Source: an uncultured Acetatifactor sp. (lineage in GTDB: Bacteria; Bacillota; Clostridia; Lachnospirales; Lachnospiraceae). From it: a stretch of DNA of 64,000 nucleotides. The stretch spans positions 25,941-89,940 of the forward strand of contig CAJUTJ010000159.1 in assembly GCA_910589655.1 (NCBI GenBank), given 5' to 3'. Made by a program: the position numbers and the translations under genes. Shown piece after piece: positions 51,867 to 60,980 of this stretch (within the stretch, counting starts at the first letter, position 1; every line of letters starts with the position of its first letter). The notes under the pieces were generated by a model. The model saw only the letters and a list, made by a program, of their open reading frames with translations, had not been told where the DNA came from and ran no database searches.

Positions 51867-54281
51867 TTATAGTTTCGTGGTATCCTCTAACTGCTGCCCT
51901 GTGGTAAAAAACCGGTTCTTCAATTCCCATGGTATCCGGCCAAGATTAAAAATCTGCATCAGCTTCTTAATCTTTTCGGAATACCTATAGCATTTCGGAC
52001 CGCCATATGCACACCCGTTCTCGGCTTCTTCAAATTCACTTACAAAGCTTTCCGTCAATTTATTGATAATATCATCAATTTCCCACCAAAAATCATTTTC
52101 CTTCTCCAGCCTCCCTATGACTCCCAGCATCACTCCCACATCTTGTATAGGCAGAAGATCATAAATCCACCGTATCCCATAATGTTCCTTCCATCTTTTC
52201 AATTCTCCTGCACTGCCTGAGCTCTCTAAAATATTGGCATAAAGCGGATCAAACTTCTTCTTGCTTAACTTCCCCTGCCGGGTTGTGCTGCTATTGGCAA
52301 ACTGGCTCAACTGCTTATAAATCCAAGCAACATACTCTTTAAATAATTCTTCGTAATTAATGACATTATGAAAGAAGTTATCAACGGAAACCCATGATAA
52401 TACGCCCCGCGTCCTGATGGTCAGGCTCGCCTTATGTGAATCCTTTTCCTTACCGGGTATTTCCTTTACTTCATTGGAATCATACGCGACTTCAAAATTT
52501 ACTTTGTCGATAATATTTTCCACATCACAAAATAAAAGGAGCTTAAAAATATCCTCAATTTGCTGCAGATTCTGCATGATCAGCTGCTCCTCTATAATGT
52601 TATTATCATATTCCAGCGTCAGCTGCAGCAAACCGTCTATTATTTTCGTTTCTTCACAGTCAAACATCATATTGCGGACAAGAAAAGCCGAAAAAATATT
52701 ATTGCGGACAAAGAGCTGGTTTATTGTATCTTCCTCATTTCCGTTCATGCATTTGGCAATCTGCAGAGAGTAGTATAAAATCAATTCTTTCAGGTAATCC
52801 CGTTTACCAAATTGCTCTTCACTATACTTCAACAAGGCGCAAAGCACATACCCGTAGCCGTATCCATAGGGTCTATCATCCCTGTCTGTCAAACGGCCTA
52901 TAATAAATTCATTATAACTGTCATCTGTGGTAACAAACAGCTCCTTCATATCCACAATACTCTGTTGGTCATAAAACCTGTTTGCGGATATAGTAATTTC
53001 TTTTTCCAGCCAGTCAAAAATAAAATCCTTCGCATTTTCTTGATAGTATCTGCATATGGTCCACAATTCGTTTGTTTTATTTACGATATTCCTAAGTGAT
53101 TCCGTTACAGAATTTAAGTTGTCACGTCGTCTTATTATTAAATTAAGGTGCTCTGCTATCACTATATTAATAAATGTAAAATAGTCTACACTTTCCCAAT
53201 ATGCCGAATACTCTTCTTTTAATACCGCTACATATTTATCATATTTCAAAACATACTTTCCGGCTTCACTGCCGCCGTATTTGGGCATATAAATCCTGCT
53301 GTTTCTCGGAAGAACCTTTGCAATGTACTGGTCGGAGTACTGCCGTATGCGATCCTTCTCATACTCATTCCGATTACTTTCACACATAAGCTCGTCCGAA
53401 AATTTCTTATTTCCGCACAGAAGCAGCTTTTCTATATCAACCGTAGTCAGTACGATCACCTGCGGGACAGACAGAAAAATTCTCAGCTGCTCCAGTATTG
53501 CCATTGTCTTCTCGCTTGCCAAATCTAAATCATCAATGGGAATGACAAGAAAACGGTCTCTCACGGCTATCCTGCCGTCTATTACCATACTGTCCAAAAA
53601 ATTAGCCACAAGCTTGGCAAATTCCTCCCTCAGCGCTAAGCTTCTTGACAGTTCCTGAAGCTGGCTGACGGAGGTAAGATTCTTATTCTGCTTCTCGTCC
53701 TTATAATATAGGGTATACACATCTTTAATGGAATTAAAGCTTTCCTTTGTATGGCTGAAGCTATAGCTGTCATCTCCCGCCTTGCCTGCCCTTGCACTGA
53801 AATCCGTCCACATTTTAGCCAAAACCACATCAAAAAGGCTTTCATTGGTCAAAATGGCCACATCAACCTTGGAAAGCGTATAAAAATGCACATTGGCATT
53901 CCTTAACATTTCCTCTTTGCTTTCCTCAAGCTTCTTCCTCTCGTCTGCCAAAGGATGTATTTTAAATTGAAAAGCTTTGCTCTTTACACTGCCAATATTG
54001 TCGGGGTATTGCTTTAAAAAATATGTAAAAGAGAGCATGGCAGAAGATTTCCCCATGCCACGCTCCCCGACAAATGATATCACGTTGCTTTTTTCATTTC
54101 CATTACAAAACCTTTCCGCATCATTGTCCATTTCCTGCGTTCCGGACGTATTAATAATGCGTTCTATCTGCATATGTGCCGCCTTATAGACATCGCTAAA
54201 AATGGAATCCTCAAATTCCTCCACTTTTTCCAGTTTTACTCTGTTTACACATTCAATAGAAAGGTTCTTTAATTTAGACAT
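51867..54281 (-). CDS. RdrA-like P-loop ATPase
   Basis: 804 residues. Walker A VGERGMGKSSAM (G72-S79), Walker B LVIPIDDLDLASEKT (D250/D251), and the sensor-like strand QVIVLTTVDIEKLL (about 274-287) give a STAND/KAP-type ATPase near the N-terminus; the remaining 500 residues are helical with no recognised domain. Size, domain order and the deaminase gene that follows match RdrA of RADAR, the ATPase that assembles with the deaminase. AGGGAGACGG precedes the start, and the TPR gene ends 21 bp before it, so they are cotranscribed. Other KAP-like ATPases are possible on sequence alone; the neighbour decides. Confidence 0.8.
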   Translation of the reverse strand: MSKLKNLSIECVNRVKLEKVEEFEDSIFSDVYKAAHMQIERIINTSGTQEMDNDAERFCNGNEKSNVISFVGERGMGKSSAMLSFTYFLKQYPDNIGSVKSKAFQFKIHPLADERKKLEESKEEMLRNANVHFYTLSKVDVAILTNESLFDVVLAKMWTDFSARAGKAGDDSYSFSHTKESFNSIKDVYTLYYKDEKQNKNLTSVSQLQELSRSLALREEFAKLVANFLDSMVIDGRIAVRDRFLVIPIDDLDLASEKTMAILEQLRIFLSVPQVIVLTTVDIEKLLLCGNKKFSDELMCESNRNEYEKDRIRQYSDQYIAKVLPRNSRIYMPKYGGSEAGKYVLKYDKYVAVLKEEYSAYWESVDYFTFINIVIAEHLNLIIRRRDNLNSVTESLRNIVNKTNELWTICRYYQENAKDFIFDWLEKEITISANRFYDQQSIVDMKELFVTTDDSYNEFIIGRLTDRDDRPYGYGYGYVLCALLKYSEEQFGKRDYLKELILYYSLQIAKCMNGNEEDTINQLFVRNNIFSAFLVRNMMFDCEETKIIDGLLQLTLEYDNNIIEEQLIMQNLQQIEDIFKLLLFCDVENIIDKVNFEVAYDSNEVKEIPGKEKDSHKASLTIRTRGVLSWVSVDNFFHNVINYEELFKEYVAWIYKQLSQFANSSTTRQGKLSKKKFDPLYANILESSGSAGELKRWKEHYGIRWIYDLLPIQDVGVMLGVIGRLEKENDFWWEIDDIINKLTESFVSEFEEAENGCAYGGPKCYRYSEKIKKLMQIFNLGRIPWELKNRFFTTGQQLEDTTKL

Positions 54282-54302
54282 ATATTTCCGTCTCCCTTAT
54301 CA

Positions 54303-55661
54303 TCAAAGTTTATTCTGATAATACATGATTTCATTTCGGTTTCCCACCATTGTATTCAGGACAATCAGTCTTTCATAGACACGATCGATATTCAGGTTCT
54401 CTTGTGTCTTTTTTTTATAGAACGCCTGTTCCTTTGGAGATGTGCACATAAGCTGATAGAATGAAGTCTGCTGAATCATGTCCCAAATACGTTCCGACCA
54501 CTTAAGGGACTCTATGGCATTTCTCAGATTGCCCCCTTCTTCCCAGATATTGGCAATCTGTATCTGAGCTTTGAAAATGTGTTCTATCTCCATGGGTCTG
54601 ACACATTTCCCTTCTATCCTGTACAAAAGGCATTTCCTTACATTTTCAAAAGATATAATTGCCTCCTTATATCTGCCCAGCTTCATATAGCACAACCCAA
54701 TCTTGTACCATGCCCTGTAATACTCCGGATAAAAACACACTGCCTGCATATAGTATTTTAACGCCCGTTCCCAGCTCTTATTGCACTCCTGCCAATAGCT
54801 TCCCTTCCGGAAGTATACATATGAATTATAAGTCTTGTCATTATCACAGCATTTCACATAACATTCATACGCGCTGTTGGGCTCAAAAAACAAGTCGTCG
54901 TATATCTGCCCCTTCAGCATTTCAATGCTGTCACCGAGGAATCCCTTCATTCCGTCTTCCAGTATATTACACAATTCCAATAGCGAATCCCTGTTATAGA
55001 CCTGTGGCCTTTTATACCGTGCACAGAGACAATTCAGCTCATAAATCATATTTATGGCGGCGTACTGCGTATAAAAAAGCTTGCTGTCCCCCCATTTACA
55101 CTGGCTGACAGCCATATAATTTGTCAAATCCGTTATAACTCCCTCATATCCTTGCCGGAATGCCGAAAGCTGAGGCTCTTCATTTGCAGTGAAGAAGTAC
55201 TTTGCCCTTAAAGTCAGCTTCATGAGATCATTGGCAGCGTAGATTGCGGCCAGATTGTTTAAGTCATTCTGTTCTTCGGGAGAAATAATGTGTAAACCGC
55301 TCAGTTCTCCTATAATCAACCGCAAAAGCGCCTCTCCGTCGACTTTCGAATAATCTATGGCCTGAGGGCTCATTTGCCCTTTGGCCAGCACTACCGCCCG
55401 CTCTGCCTGTCTGGCAAAGCGCATTTCGTATTCCCTTAAATTATCTTCATTTTCCAAAATAAAAATATCACAGTCATAAGAGCAGAACGCCGAAGAACGG
55501 TGGATTTCATCCTCGTCCGACACCTTCAATCCTTCCGTCTGGATATTCTTCGCCCCCCAAAACCGCTCATATACATAAATCCCTGCCAACCGGAAGAACA
55601 GAAGCAGGTATACGCTCGGTTCAATTTCGGTGTCCTGATATGTCAGCCGAATTACCTTCAT
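54303..55661 (-). CDS. TPR protein with unassigned N-terminal domain, RADAR-linked
   Basis: 452 residues from ATG 55661 (AAGGGGTG upstream; ATG 55682 lacks an RBS). The first 110 residues look like an alpha/beta domain (IRLTYQDTEIEPSVYLLLFF, FCSYDCDIFILENEDNLREY, AERAVVLAKG); the alternating strands and helices recall TIR/receiver-like folds, but I cannot assign one. Residues about 265-400 carry TPR-like helices: SYVYFRKGSYWQECNKSWER, KYYMQAVCFYPEYYRAWYKI, and GLCYMKLGRYKEAIISFENV. First gene of the RADAR-like operon, so it may sense infection or recruit the ATPase/deaminase. It is not a known RADAR accessory (those I recall are membrane proteins). Confidence 0.7.
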   Translation of the reverse strand: MKVIRLTYQDTEIEPSVYLLLFFRLAGIYVYERFWGAKNIQTEGLKVSDEDEIHRSSAFCSYDCDIFILENEDNLREYEMRFARQAERAVVLAKGQMSPQAIDYSKVDGEALLRLIIGELSGLHIISPEEQNDLNNLAAIYAANDLMKLTLRAKYFFTANEEPQLSAFRQGYEGVITDLTNYMAVSQCKWGDSKLFYTQYAAINMIYELNCLCARYKRPQVYNRDSLLELCNILEDGMKGFLGDSIEMLKGQIYDDLFFEPNSAYECYVKCCDNDKTYNSYVYFRKGSYWQECNKSWERALKYYMQAVCFYPEYYRAWYKIGLCYMKLGRYKEAIISFENVRKCLLYRIEGKCVRPMEIEHIFKAQIQIANIWEEGGNLRNAIESLKWSERIWDMIQQTSFYQLMCTSPKEQAFYKKKTQENLNIDRVYERLIVLNTMVGNRNEIMYYQNKL

Positions 55662-55845
55662 TGCCACACCCCTTTTTGACATTGTATGCCATTTATTCGT
55701 ATCTTATTCACTAGGATACTCCCTGTAATTAAATCTCATTCATCATCCGCAACATTTAGGGGGTCTCAAGGCTTGTAACACTACATCTTTGAGAGCTGAA
55801 AGATCCCAGCAAACACTATGATTTCCAGAGATTTAAGATATTTTC

Positions 55846-55874
55846 ATAATACTATAATTGTTTCAAAAATGCAA
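55846..55874 (-). promoter_or_regulatory. Promoter for the RADAR-like operon
   Basis: On the minus strand: TTGCAT (55874-55869), 17-base spacer, TATTAT (55851-55846), about 185 bases before the TPR start. The leader includes CTCAAG...CTTTGAG-type dyads at about 55774-55794. Confidence 0.5.
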
Positions 55875-55924
55875 TCCTCTTTAACGCTAATACAGCTTTC
55901 ATTTTTTGAAAAACCAAACCTTCC

Positions 55925-56968
55925 CTAACACCCCACCACCAGCAGCTGTGCCTTTCCGTGGATCCTCAATGGCATGGATCCCGCAGGCACGAAGATGCAG
56001 TCGCCTTTAATAAAATGCAGGCTTTCCATGTACCGTTCTTTTAAATGCAGGCTTTCCGCCTCTCCCGTCAGGATTCCCACACCTTCCGTACACAGGAGCA
56101 CTTTGAAAGAATCCCGTTCCGTCCGGAAGACCGCACCTTCCCGCCATCTCTCCGTATTCAGCAGCATCCTCTCTGTCTGGAAATATTGGCAGCGGCACAA
56201 AAGCTCCGTGGCATACCCCCTTCTGAACTGCAGCACACGAAGGGGCTGGCGCGGTTCCGCCCCCCCTTTTAAGTCCGCCGCTCCCACTCCCTTCTCGATA
56301 TGCAGAGGCCGCGGCTCCCCGTCTTTGTCCAAACGGTTATAATCAAAGAGTCTGTATGTGAGATTTGAATTTCTCTGGATCTCCGCCACCAGCGCCCCTG
56401 CGCCGATGGCATGTACCTGCCCCGCCGGAATGTAAAATACATCATCCTTCCGGACGGGCACCTTCTGCAGATATTTTTCTATAGTGCCCGCCTGCAGGCT
56501 TCTACGCAAAGTCTCTTCGTCCAAGTCCCGGCAGAACCCATAGACAAGCTCCGTATCCCTTTGGGCATCCAGAACATACCACATTTCGGATTTTCCCCTT
56601 GCACCATGTTCATATTTTCCGGCATACTCATCATCCGGATGAACCTGAACCGACAGATCCTCTTTGGCATCAATAAACTTGATGAGAATCGGCAGGTCGC
56701 CTTCTCCGGCATATTTTTCCCCGAGATACTCCGGATGTTCCTCCAAAACGTCCTTTAATGTACGTCCCATAAATTTTCCCGAGGCCACGGTACTAAGCCC
56801 GTCGGGATGAGTGGAACACTCCCAAGTCTCCGCCAGCGGCTCCATATCTATGTCCTTGGAGAAGTCCTCCTTTAATCTGCGCCCGCCCCATAGATAGTCT
56901 TTTCCCGCCGGATTCAGCCGAAAGGGATGATTGTCCCTATTCCTCCAATTGGAACTTCCTCTTGTCAT
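55925..56968 (-). CDS. manA: Mannose-6-phosphate isomerase, class I
   Basis: 347 residues. Type I PMI fold: FRLNPAGKDYLWGGRRLKED, LAETWECSTHPDGLS, zinc ligands in SVQVHPDDEYA (Gln/His), KSEMWYVLDA (Glu) and YIPAGQVHAIGAG (His), with the substrate Arg region LVAEIQRNSNLTYRLFDYNR. It interconverts fructose-6-P and mannose-6-P, feeding GDP-mannose synthesis with manC, which it overlaps by 32 bp. AAGGAGA precedes the ATG. A phosphomannomutase is not in the window, so another locus must supply it. Confidence 0.9.
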   Translation of the reverse strand: MTRGSSNWRNRDNHPFRLNPAGKDYLWGGRRLKEDFSKDIDMEPLAETWECSTHPDGLSTVASGKFMGRTLKDVLEEHPEYLGEKYAGEGDLPILIKFIDAKEDLSVQVHPDDEYAGKYEHGARGKSEMWYVLDAQRDTELVYGFCRDLDEETLRRSLQAGTIEKYLQKVPVRKDDVFYIPAGQVHAIGAGALVAEIQRNSNLTYRLFDYNRLDKDGEPRPLHIEKGVGAADLKGGAEPRQPLRVLQFRRGYATELLCRCQYFQTERMLLNTERWREGAVFRTERDSFKVLLCTEGVGILTGEAESLHLKERYMESLHFIKGDCIFVPAGSMPLRIHGKAQLLVVGC

Positions 56969-58253
56969 GGATACTGATCTCCTTGCCCAGCTGTACTTCT
57001 ATCACTTTTAACTCCGTTTCGGCAATGATGGTATGGCGGCAGCCTGCCTGCATAGTGACCACATCACCTGTCTGGACAGATTGCTTCATACCGTCTATAA
57101 TAACCGTCCCTTTTCCCTCAATCACATTCCAGATTTCGTCCCTGTGTTCGTGACTGTGATAATTCATTCTGTTCCCCGGATTCAGCGTTACCTTGATTGT
57201 CATGCTGTCCGCGGTAACATCCAGCACGCGGAAGCTTCCCCATGACTTCTCCGCAAACATAACCTGATTGTCAAGCTGATCCACATAAGGCTTAATATAG
57301 GCGGACTGTTCCTTGTCCGTCACCAGAATCCCCTCCGGGCTGGCGGAGACGATGGCATTTTTCAGCCCCATGCACAAAACAGGCATATCCAATTCATTGA
57401 CGATATGCACATCCTCGCAGGTATCGTTAGGGATGACATTGCCGATGGTATTTTCCACCATAGCCTCCGTAAGGGTATTCCATGTCCCCAGATCCTTCCA
57501 CCTGCCGCCAAAACGCATTACCTGAATTTCCGTTTCCTTCTCTGCTACCGCATAGTCAAAACTGATTTTCTCCAGTGTGTGATATTTTCGGAACAGATCT
57601 TCATAATCGTCGAATGCAATCAGCTCGTGGGCTTTCTCCAAAACATACTTCAGCCGATAGGCAAATACGCCCCCGTTCCATAGGGCGCCTTGGGCAATAT
57701 ACTGCTTTGCGGTCTCCGCATCCGGCTTCTCCTTGAAGGAATCCACCTTACTCAGATTCGCCTTGCCGCGGGGAATGATATACCCGTATTTTTCGGAAGG
57801 ATAGGTGGGTTCAATCCCCATCAGCACTAAGTTCGCTTCCCCCTTGGCGGCCTGATTCCCCAGCGTTTTCAGCATCTCAAAATAGTCCTCGTCCACATAA
57901 GGATCCACCGGGCATACCACCACCGGCTCCTCCTCCGGGACTCCCTGCACATCATGAAGATATGCCGTCACCAGCGCAATGGCCGGAAAGGTATCTCTCC
58001 GGCAAGGCTCCACACTGATCCCCACGGATTCCCCCAGCTGATGGCTGATGGCCGCAATCTGTGTTTTCGCGGTGGCAATGGTAACTTTGGCCTGCGGATC
58101 AACCTTTTTAATCTGGCGATAAACCCTCTGAACCATGGACTCATATTCGCCGTCCTCTTTTTTAAAAATTTTTATAAATTGTTTGGATCTGATATCATTT
58201 GACAGAGGCCACAGTCTCTTACCCGAGCCTCCCGACAGCAATACTATATTCAT
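56937..58253 (-). CDS. manC: Mannose-1-phosphate guanylyltransferase with cupin domain
   Basis: 438 residues. N-terminal GTP-mannose pyrophosphorylase: IVLLSGGSGKRLWPLSNDIR followed by SKQF, CRRDTFPAIALVTAY, and VDPYVDEDYFEML; FKEKPDAETAKQYI with the KP motif. The C-terminal 100 residues are a cupin (NYHSHEHRDEIWNVIEGKGT, TMQAGCRHTI) as in bifunctional ManC/AlgA proteins, but no separate isomerase is needed because manA follows. It makes GDP-mannose, the precursor for gmd. About 110 bp separate it from the fcl stop; likely one GDP-fucose operon. Confidence 0.9.
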   Translation of the reverse strand: MNIVLLSGGSGKRLWPLSNDIRSKQFIKIFKKEDGEYESMVQRVYRQIKKVDPQAKVTIATAKTQIAAISHQLGESVGISVEPCRRDTFPAIALVTAYLHDVQGVPEEEPVVVCPVDPYVDEDYFEMLKTLGNQAAKGEANLVLMGIEPTYPSEKYGYIIPRGKANLSKVDSFKEKPDAETAKQYIAQGALWNGGVFAYRLKYVLEKAHELIAFDDYEDLFRKYHTLEKISFDYAVAEKETEIQVMRFGGRWKDLGTWNTLTEAMVENTIGNVIPNDTCEDVHIVNELDMPVLCMGLKNAIVSASPEGILVTDKEQSAYIKPYVDQLDNQVMFAEKSWGSFRVLDVTADSMTIKVTLNPGNRMNYHSHEHRDEIWNVIEGKGTVIIDGMKQSVQTGDVVTMQAGCRHTIIAETELKVIEVQLGKEISIHDKRKFQLEE

Positions 58254-58363
58254 AATATCCTCGTTTCTTCGCTGCTCAAGGGAGTGTGTTATCCCCCTAT
58301 GTGCATAAGCGATTTTGCGGCAGGCATTTGCTGCGATTTGCTGCGCGGCCGCGGTTCATAACG

Positions 58364-59308
58364 TCAGCGTTCCGCCCTCATGGGATTATTTAAGAAATCT
58401 TCATAACTGAGGCGTATGCCTTCTTCCAGCTCCGTCCGATAGGTCCATCCCAGCCCGGCGGCTTTGGATACATCCAGTACCTTTCGAGGCGTCCCGTTAG
58501 GCTTACTTGCATCCCACTTGACTTTCCCCTGATACCCCACCACCTTTGCCACCAGTTCGGTAAGCTCTTTAATGGAAAGCTCCTTCCCTGTCCCAGCATT
58601 GACCGTCTCGTCCCCACTGTAATGATTCATAAGGAACACGCAGAGATTTGCCAGATCATCCACATACAGAAACTCTCTGAGAGGGGAGCCGTCCCCCCAG
58701 CATACCACTTCCTTGTCCCCATTAACCTTTGCCTCATGAAACCGCCGGATCAGCGCCGGAAGCACATGACTATGTGTAGGATGATAATTGTCATTGGGTC
58801 CATAGAGATTTGTGGGCATTACGGAAATATAATCCGTACCGTACTGCTTATTTAGAAATTCACAGTATTTCAATCCCGAAATTTTTGCCAGCGCATATGC
58901 CTCGTTTGTCTTCTCCAGTTCCGATGTCAAAAGACAGGATTCCGGCATGGGCTGGGGCGCCAGCCTCGGATAAATACAAGAGCTTCCCAAAAATTCCAGT
59001 TTTCTACAATCGTTTTGCCATGCAGAGTGAATTACATTCATTTCCAGCGTCATATTGTCATACATAAAATCCGCAAGAGCTTCCTGATTGGCCATAATCC
59101 CGCCCACCTTTGCGGCAGCCAGAAACACATACTCCGGCTTTTCCTGAGCGAAAAAATTCTCCACTTCCTCTTGCCTGCAGAGATTCAGCTCCTGATGGCT
59201 GCGGGTGATAAGGTTGGTATATCCTTGCTTTTCCAGCTCCCGCACTATTGCGGAGCCAACCATTCCCCTATGCCCTGCCACATAGATTTTAGCATTTTTC
59301 TCCATCAT
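58364..59308 (-). CDS. fcl: GDP-L-fucose synthase
   Basis: 314 residues of the expected length. Extended SDR: KIYVAGHRGMVGSAIVRELE, VFLAAAKVGGIMANQ, FLGSSCIYPRLAPQPMPES, catalytic YALAKISGLKYCEFL (Tyr-x3-Lys), and YGPNDNYHPTHSHVLPALI. It does epimerisation and NADPH reduction of GDP-4-keto-6-deoxymannose to GDP-L-fucose. It starts one base after the gmd stop, so expression is coupled. GDP-fucose would feed the glycan locus. Confidence 0.93.
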   Translation of the reverse strand: MMEKNAKIYVAGHRGMVGSAIVRELEKQGYTNLITRSHQELNLCRQEEVENFFAQEKPEYVFLAAAKVGGIMANQEALADFMYDNMTLEMNVIHSAWQNDCRKLEFLGSSCIYPRLAPQPMPESCLLTSELEKTNEAYALAKISGLKYCEFLNKQYGTDYISVMPTNLYGPNDNYHPTHSHVLPALIRRFHEAKVNGDKEVVCWGDGSPLREFLYVDDLANLCVFLMNHYSGDETVNAGTGKELSIKELTELVAKVVGYQGKVKWDASKPNGTPRKVLDVSKAAGLGWTYRTELEEGIRLSYEDFLNNPMRAER

Positions 59309-59309
59309 A

Positions 59310-60401
59310 TTACTTTACAACACCTTTCTCCAAGTACTCCGCCAAATTCGTCCTTATATGCTCTTCGGCTCTTTCCACCGCCACTTTTCCCATATCGTGA
59401 TCCACCATAATTTTAACCAGTTCCTCAAAGCTTGTTTTGGTAGGGTTCCACCCCAGCTCCGTTTTGGCCTTTGTGGGATCCCCCCAGAGGTTTATCACAT
59501 CCGTGGGACGGTAAAAATCAGGACTCACTTCCACCAATACTCTGCCCGTAGCCGTATCGATCCCTTGCTCTTCCATGCCTTCTCCCTGCCACCTCAGTTC
59601 GATACCCGCATAACGGAACGCAAGGGTCGCAAACTCCCTGACGGAGTGCTGCTCGCCGGTTGCTATCACATAATCCTCGGGCTTATCGTTCTGAAGGATC
59701 AGCCACATACATTCTACATAATCCTTTGCATAGCCCCAATCGCGCAGAGAGGACAAATTGCCCAGATACAGCTTGTCCTGCTTCCCCTGTGCAATGCGTG
59801 CTGCCGCAAGGGTAATCTTTCTGGTGACAAAGGTTTCGCCCCTGCGCTCACTTTCATGATTAAATAAAATACCGGAACAGCAGAACATATTGTACGCTTC
59901 CCTATATTCCCTCACAATCCAAAATCCGTACTGCTTCGCCACCGCATAGGGGCTGTAGGGATGGAAAGGTGTCGTCTCCTTCTGGGGAACCTCCTCCACC
60001 TTCCCGTAAAGCTCCGATGTGCTTGCCTGATAAATGCGGCAGGTCTCCGTCAGGCCGCACAGCCTTACCGCCTCCAATATCCTGAGCACGCCCACGGCCA
60101 CCACGTCCGCCGTATACTCCGGCACGTCAAAGCTCACCTGCACATGGCTTTGAGCCGCCAGATTATAGATCTCGTCCGGACGAACCAATCCGATGACCTG
60201 CATCAGGCTCATGGAATCCGATAAATCCCCATAATGCAGATGAAAATGAGGATTCCCCTCCAAATGGGCAATACGCTCCCTGTAGTCCACGGAAGAGCGG
60301 CGGATCATACCATGTACCTCGTATCCTTTTTCCAATAAGAATTCCGACAGATAGGAACCGTCCTGCCCTGTCACTCCGGTTATAAATGCTTTCTTTGCCA
60401 T
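59310..60401 (-). CDS. gmd: GDP-mannose 4,6-dehydratase
   Basis: 363 residues from ATG 60401, with GAGGGG 9 bases upstream (the frame is open to 60431). KAFITGVTGQDGSYLSEFLL, MIRRSSVDYRERIAH, YNLAAQSHVQVSFDVPEYTA, catalytic HPYSPYAVAKQYGFWIVREY, and FNHESERRGETFVTRKITLA are typical Gmd blocks. It makes GDP-4-keto-6-deoxymannose from GDP-mannose. Its ribosome binding site lies at the edge of repeat B, so repeat insertion has shaped its leader. Confidence 0.93.
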   Translation of the reverse strand: MAKKAFITGVTGQDGSYLSEFLLEKGYEVHGMIRRSSVDYRERIAHLEGNPHFHLHYGDLSDSMSLMQVIGLVRPDEIYNLAAQSHVQVSFDVPEYTADVVAVGVLRILEAVRLCGLTETCRIYQASTSELYGKVEEVPQKETTPFHPYSPYAVAKQYGFWIVREYREAYNMFCCSGILFNHESERRGETFVTRKITLAAARIAQGKQDKLYLGNLSSLRDWGYAKDYVECMWLILQNDKPEDYVIATGEQHSVREFATLAFRYAGIELRWQGEGMEEQGIDTATGRVLVEVSPDFYRPTDVINLWGDPTKAKTELGWNPTKTSFEELVKIMVDHDMGKVAVERAEEHIRTNLAEYLEKGVVK

Positions 60402-60414
60402 ATTTATACCCCTC

Positions 60415-60520
60415 TGCGCGCTGCTGCGCACTCAAATCAATAGTTGAATACGCATTTTTATTCAACCTTCCGGACATGCCGCCCGTGGCGGCACATACAA
60501 TAAATGGGATTCTGCTGTCT
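60415..60520. repeat. Dispersed repeat B, copy before gmd
   Basis: GCGCGCTGCTGCGCACTCAAA, core TCAATAGTTGAATACGCATT, then CCGCCCGTGGCGGCACATACAATA. It overlaps the gmd leader. Confidence 0.75.
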
Positions 60521-60602
60521 CCAATGCTCCCGTTCCTGCAAACCTGCTTTGTTGGCAGAAGCCCTCCTGCATCCGGCTCCAGCACCATACTGGTAATATC
60601 CT

Positions 60603-60632
60603 ATCATATCATATCTTCCATATAATTTTCAA
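60603..60632 (-). promoter_or_regulatory. Promoter for the gmd-fcl-manC-manA operon
   Basis: On the minus strand: TTGAAA (60632-60627), 18-base spacer, TATGAT (60608-60603), about 200 bases before the gmd start. Confidence 0.5.
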
Positions 60633-60662
60633 ATTACTTCCAATAAGAATAGAAAAAATTAA

Positions 60663-60880
60663 TAATTACCCGTTACTATTCTTGGTTTTTACATGTCTTT
60701 CTATTACACGGCTGCGAGGTTTATTTTTCTGCCGAATCACAGCCCGTCTGCAGCAAGGGGCCAGCATTTCAAGTGTCATTGATTTCCCGAACCGCCGTGG
60801 CCTGCTGACAGAAATAAATTTTTTCCTTGTATGAATAAGCCCGTTTGCCCATATATTTCGGAACGAATGGCACCGGATCT
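60663..60880 (-). pseudogene. Relic of an AAA-ATPase-like gene
   Basis: In one minus-strand frame the text reads GLIHTRKKFISVSRPRRFGK then SMTLEMLA; the SRPRRFGKSM block (coding bases 60777-60803) is the P-loop region typical of the PF09820 AAA-ATPase-like family, large proteins common and multicopy in gut Clostridia. Only about 40 family-like codons remain: no start with RBS, and the text after LEML turns unrelated and stops near 60663. A dead fragment left by rearrangement. It lies in the 550-bp gap between gmd and the LpxD-like gene. Confidence 0.6.
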
Positions 60881-60929
60881 GTTGTGGGCTAAAGTTTCAT
60901 CTATCATGTTGCTATTATACACCTATACA

Positions 60930-60975
60930 CAAAAAAAGCCTAATTCTTTTATTTCAGAATCAGACTTTTTAATGG
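60930..60975 (-). terminator. Terminator after the LpxD-like gene
   Basis: On the minus strand AGTCTGATTCT and AGAATTAGGCT pair imperfectly around GAAATAAA, followed by a run of seven T. It lies just after the LpxD-like stop (60981). Confidence 0.75.
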
Positions 60976-60980
60976 AATGC

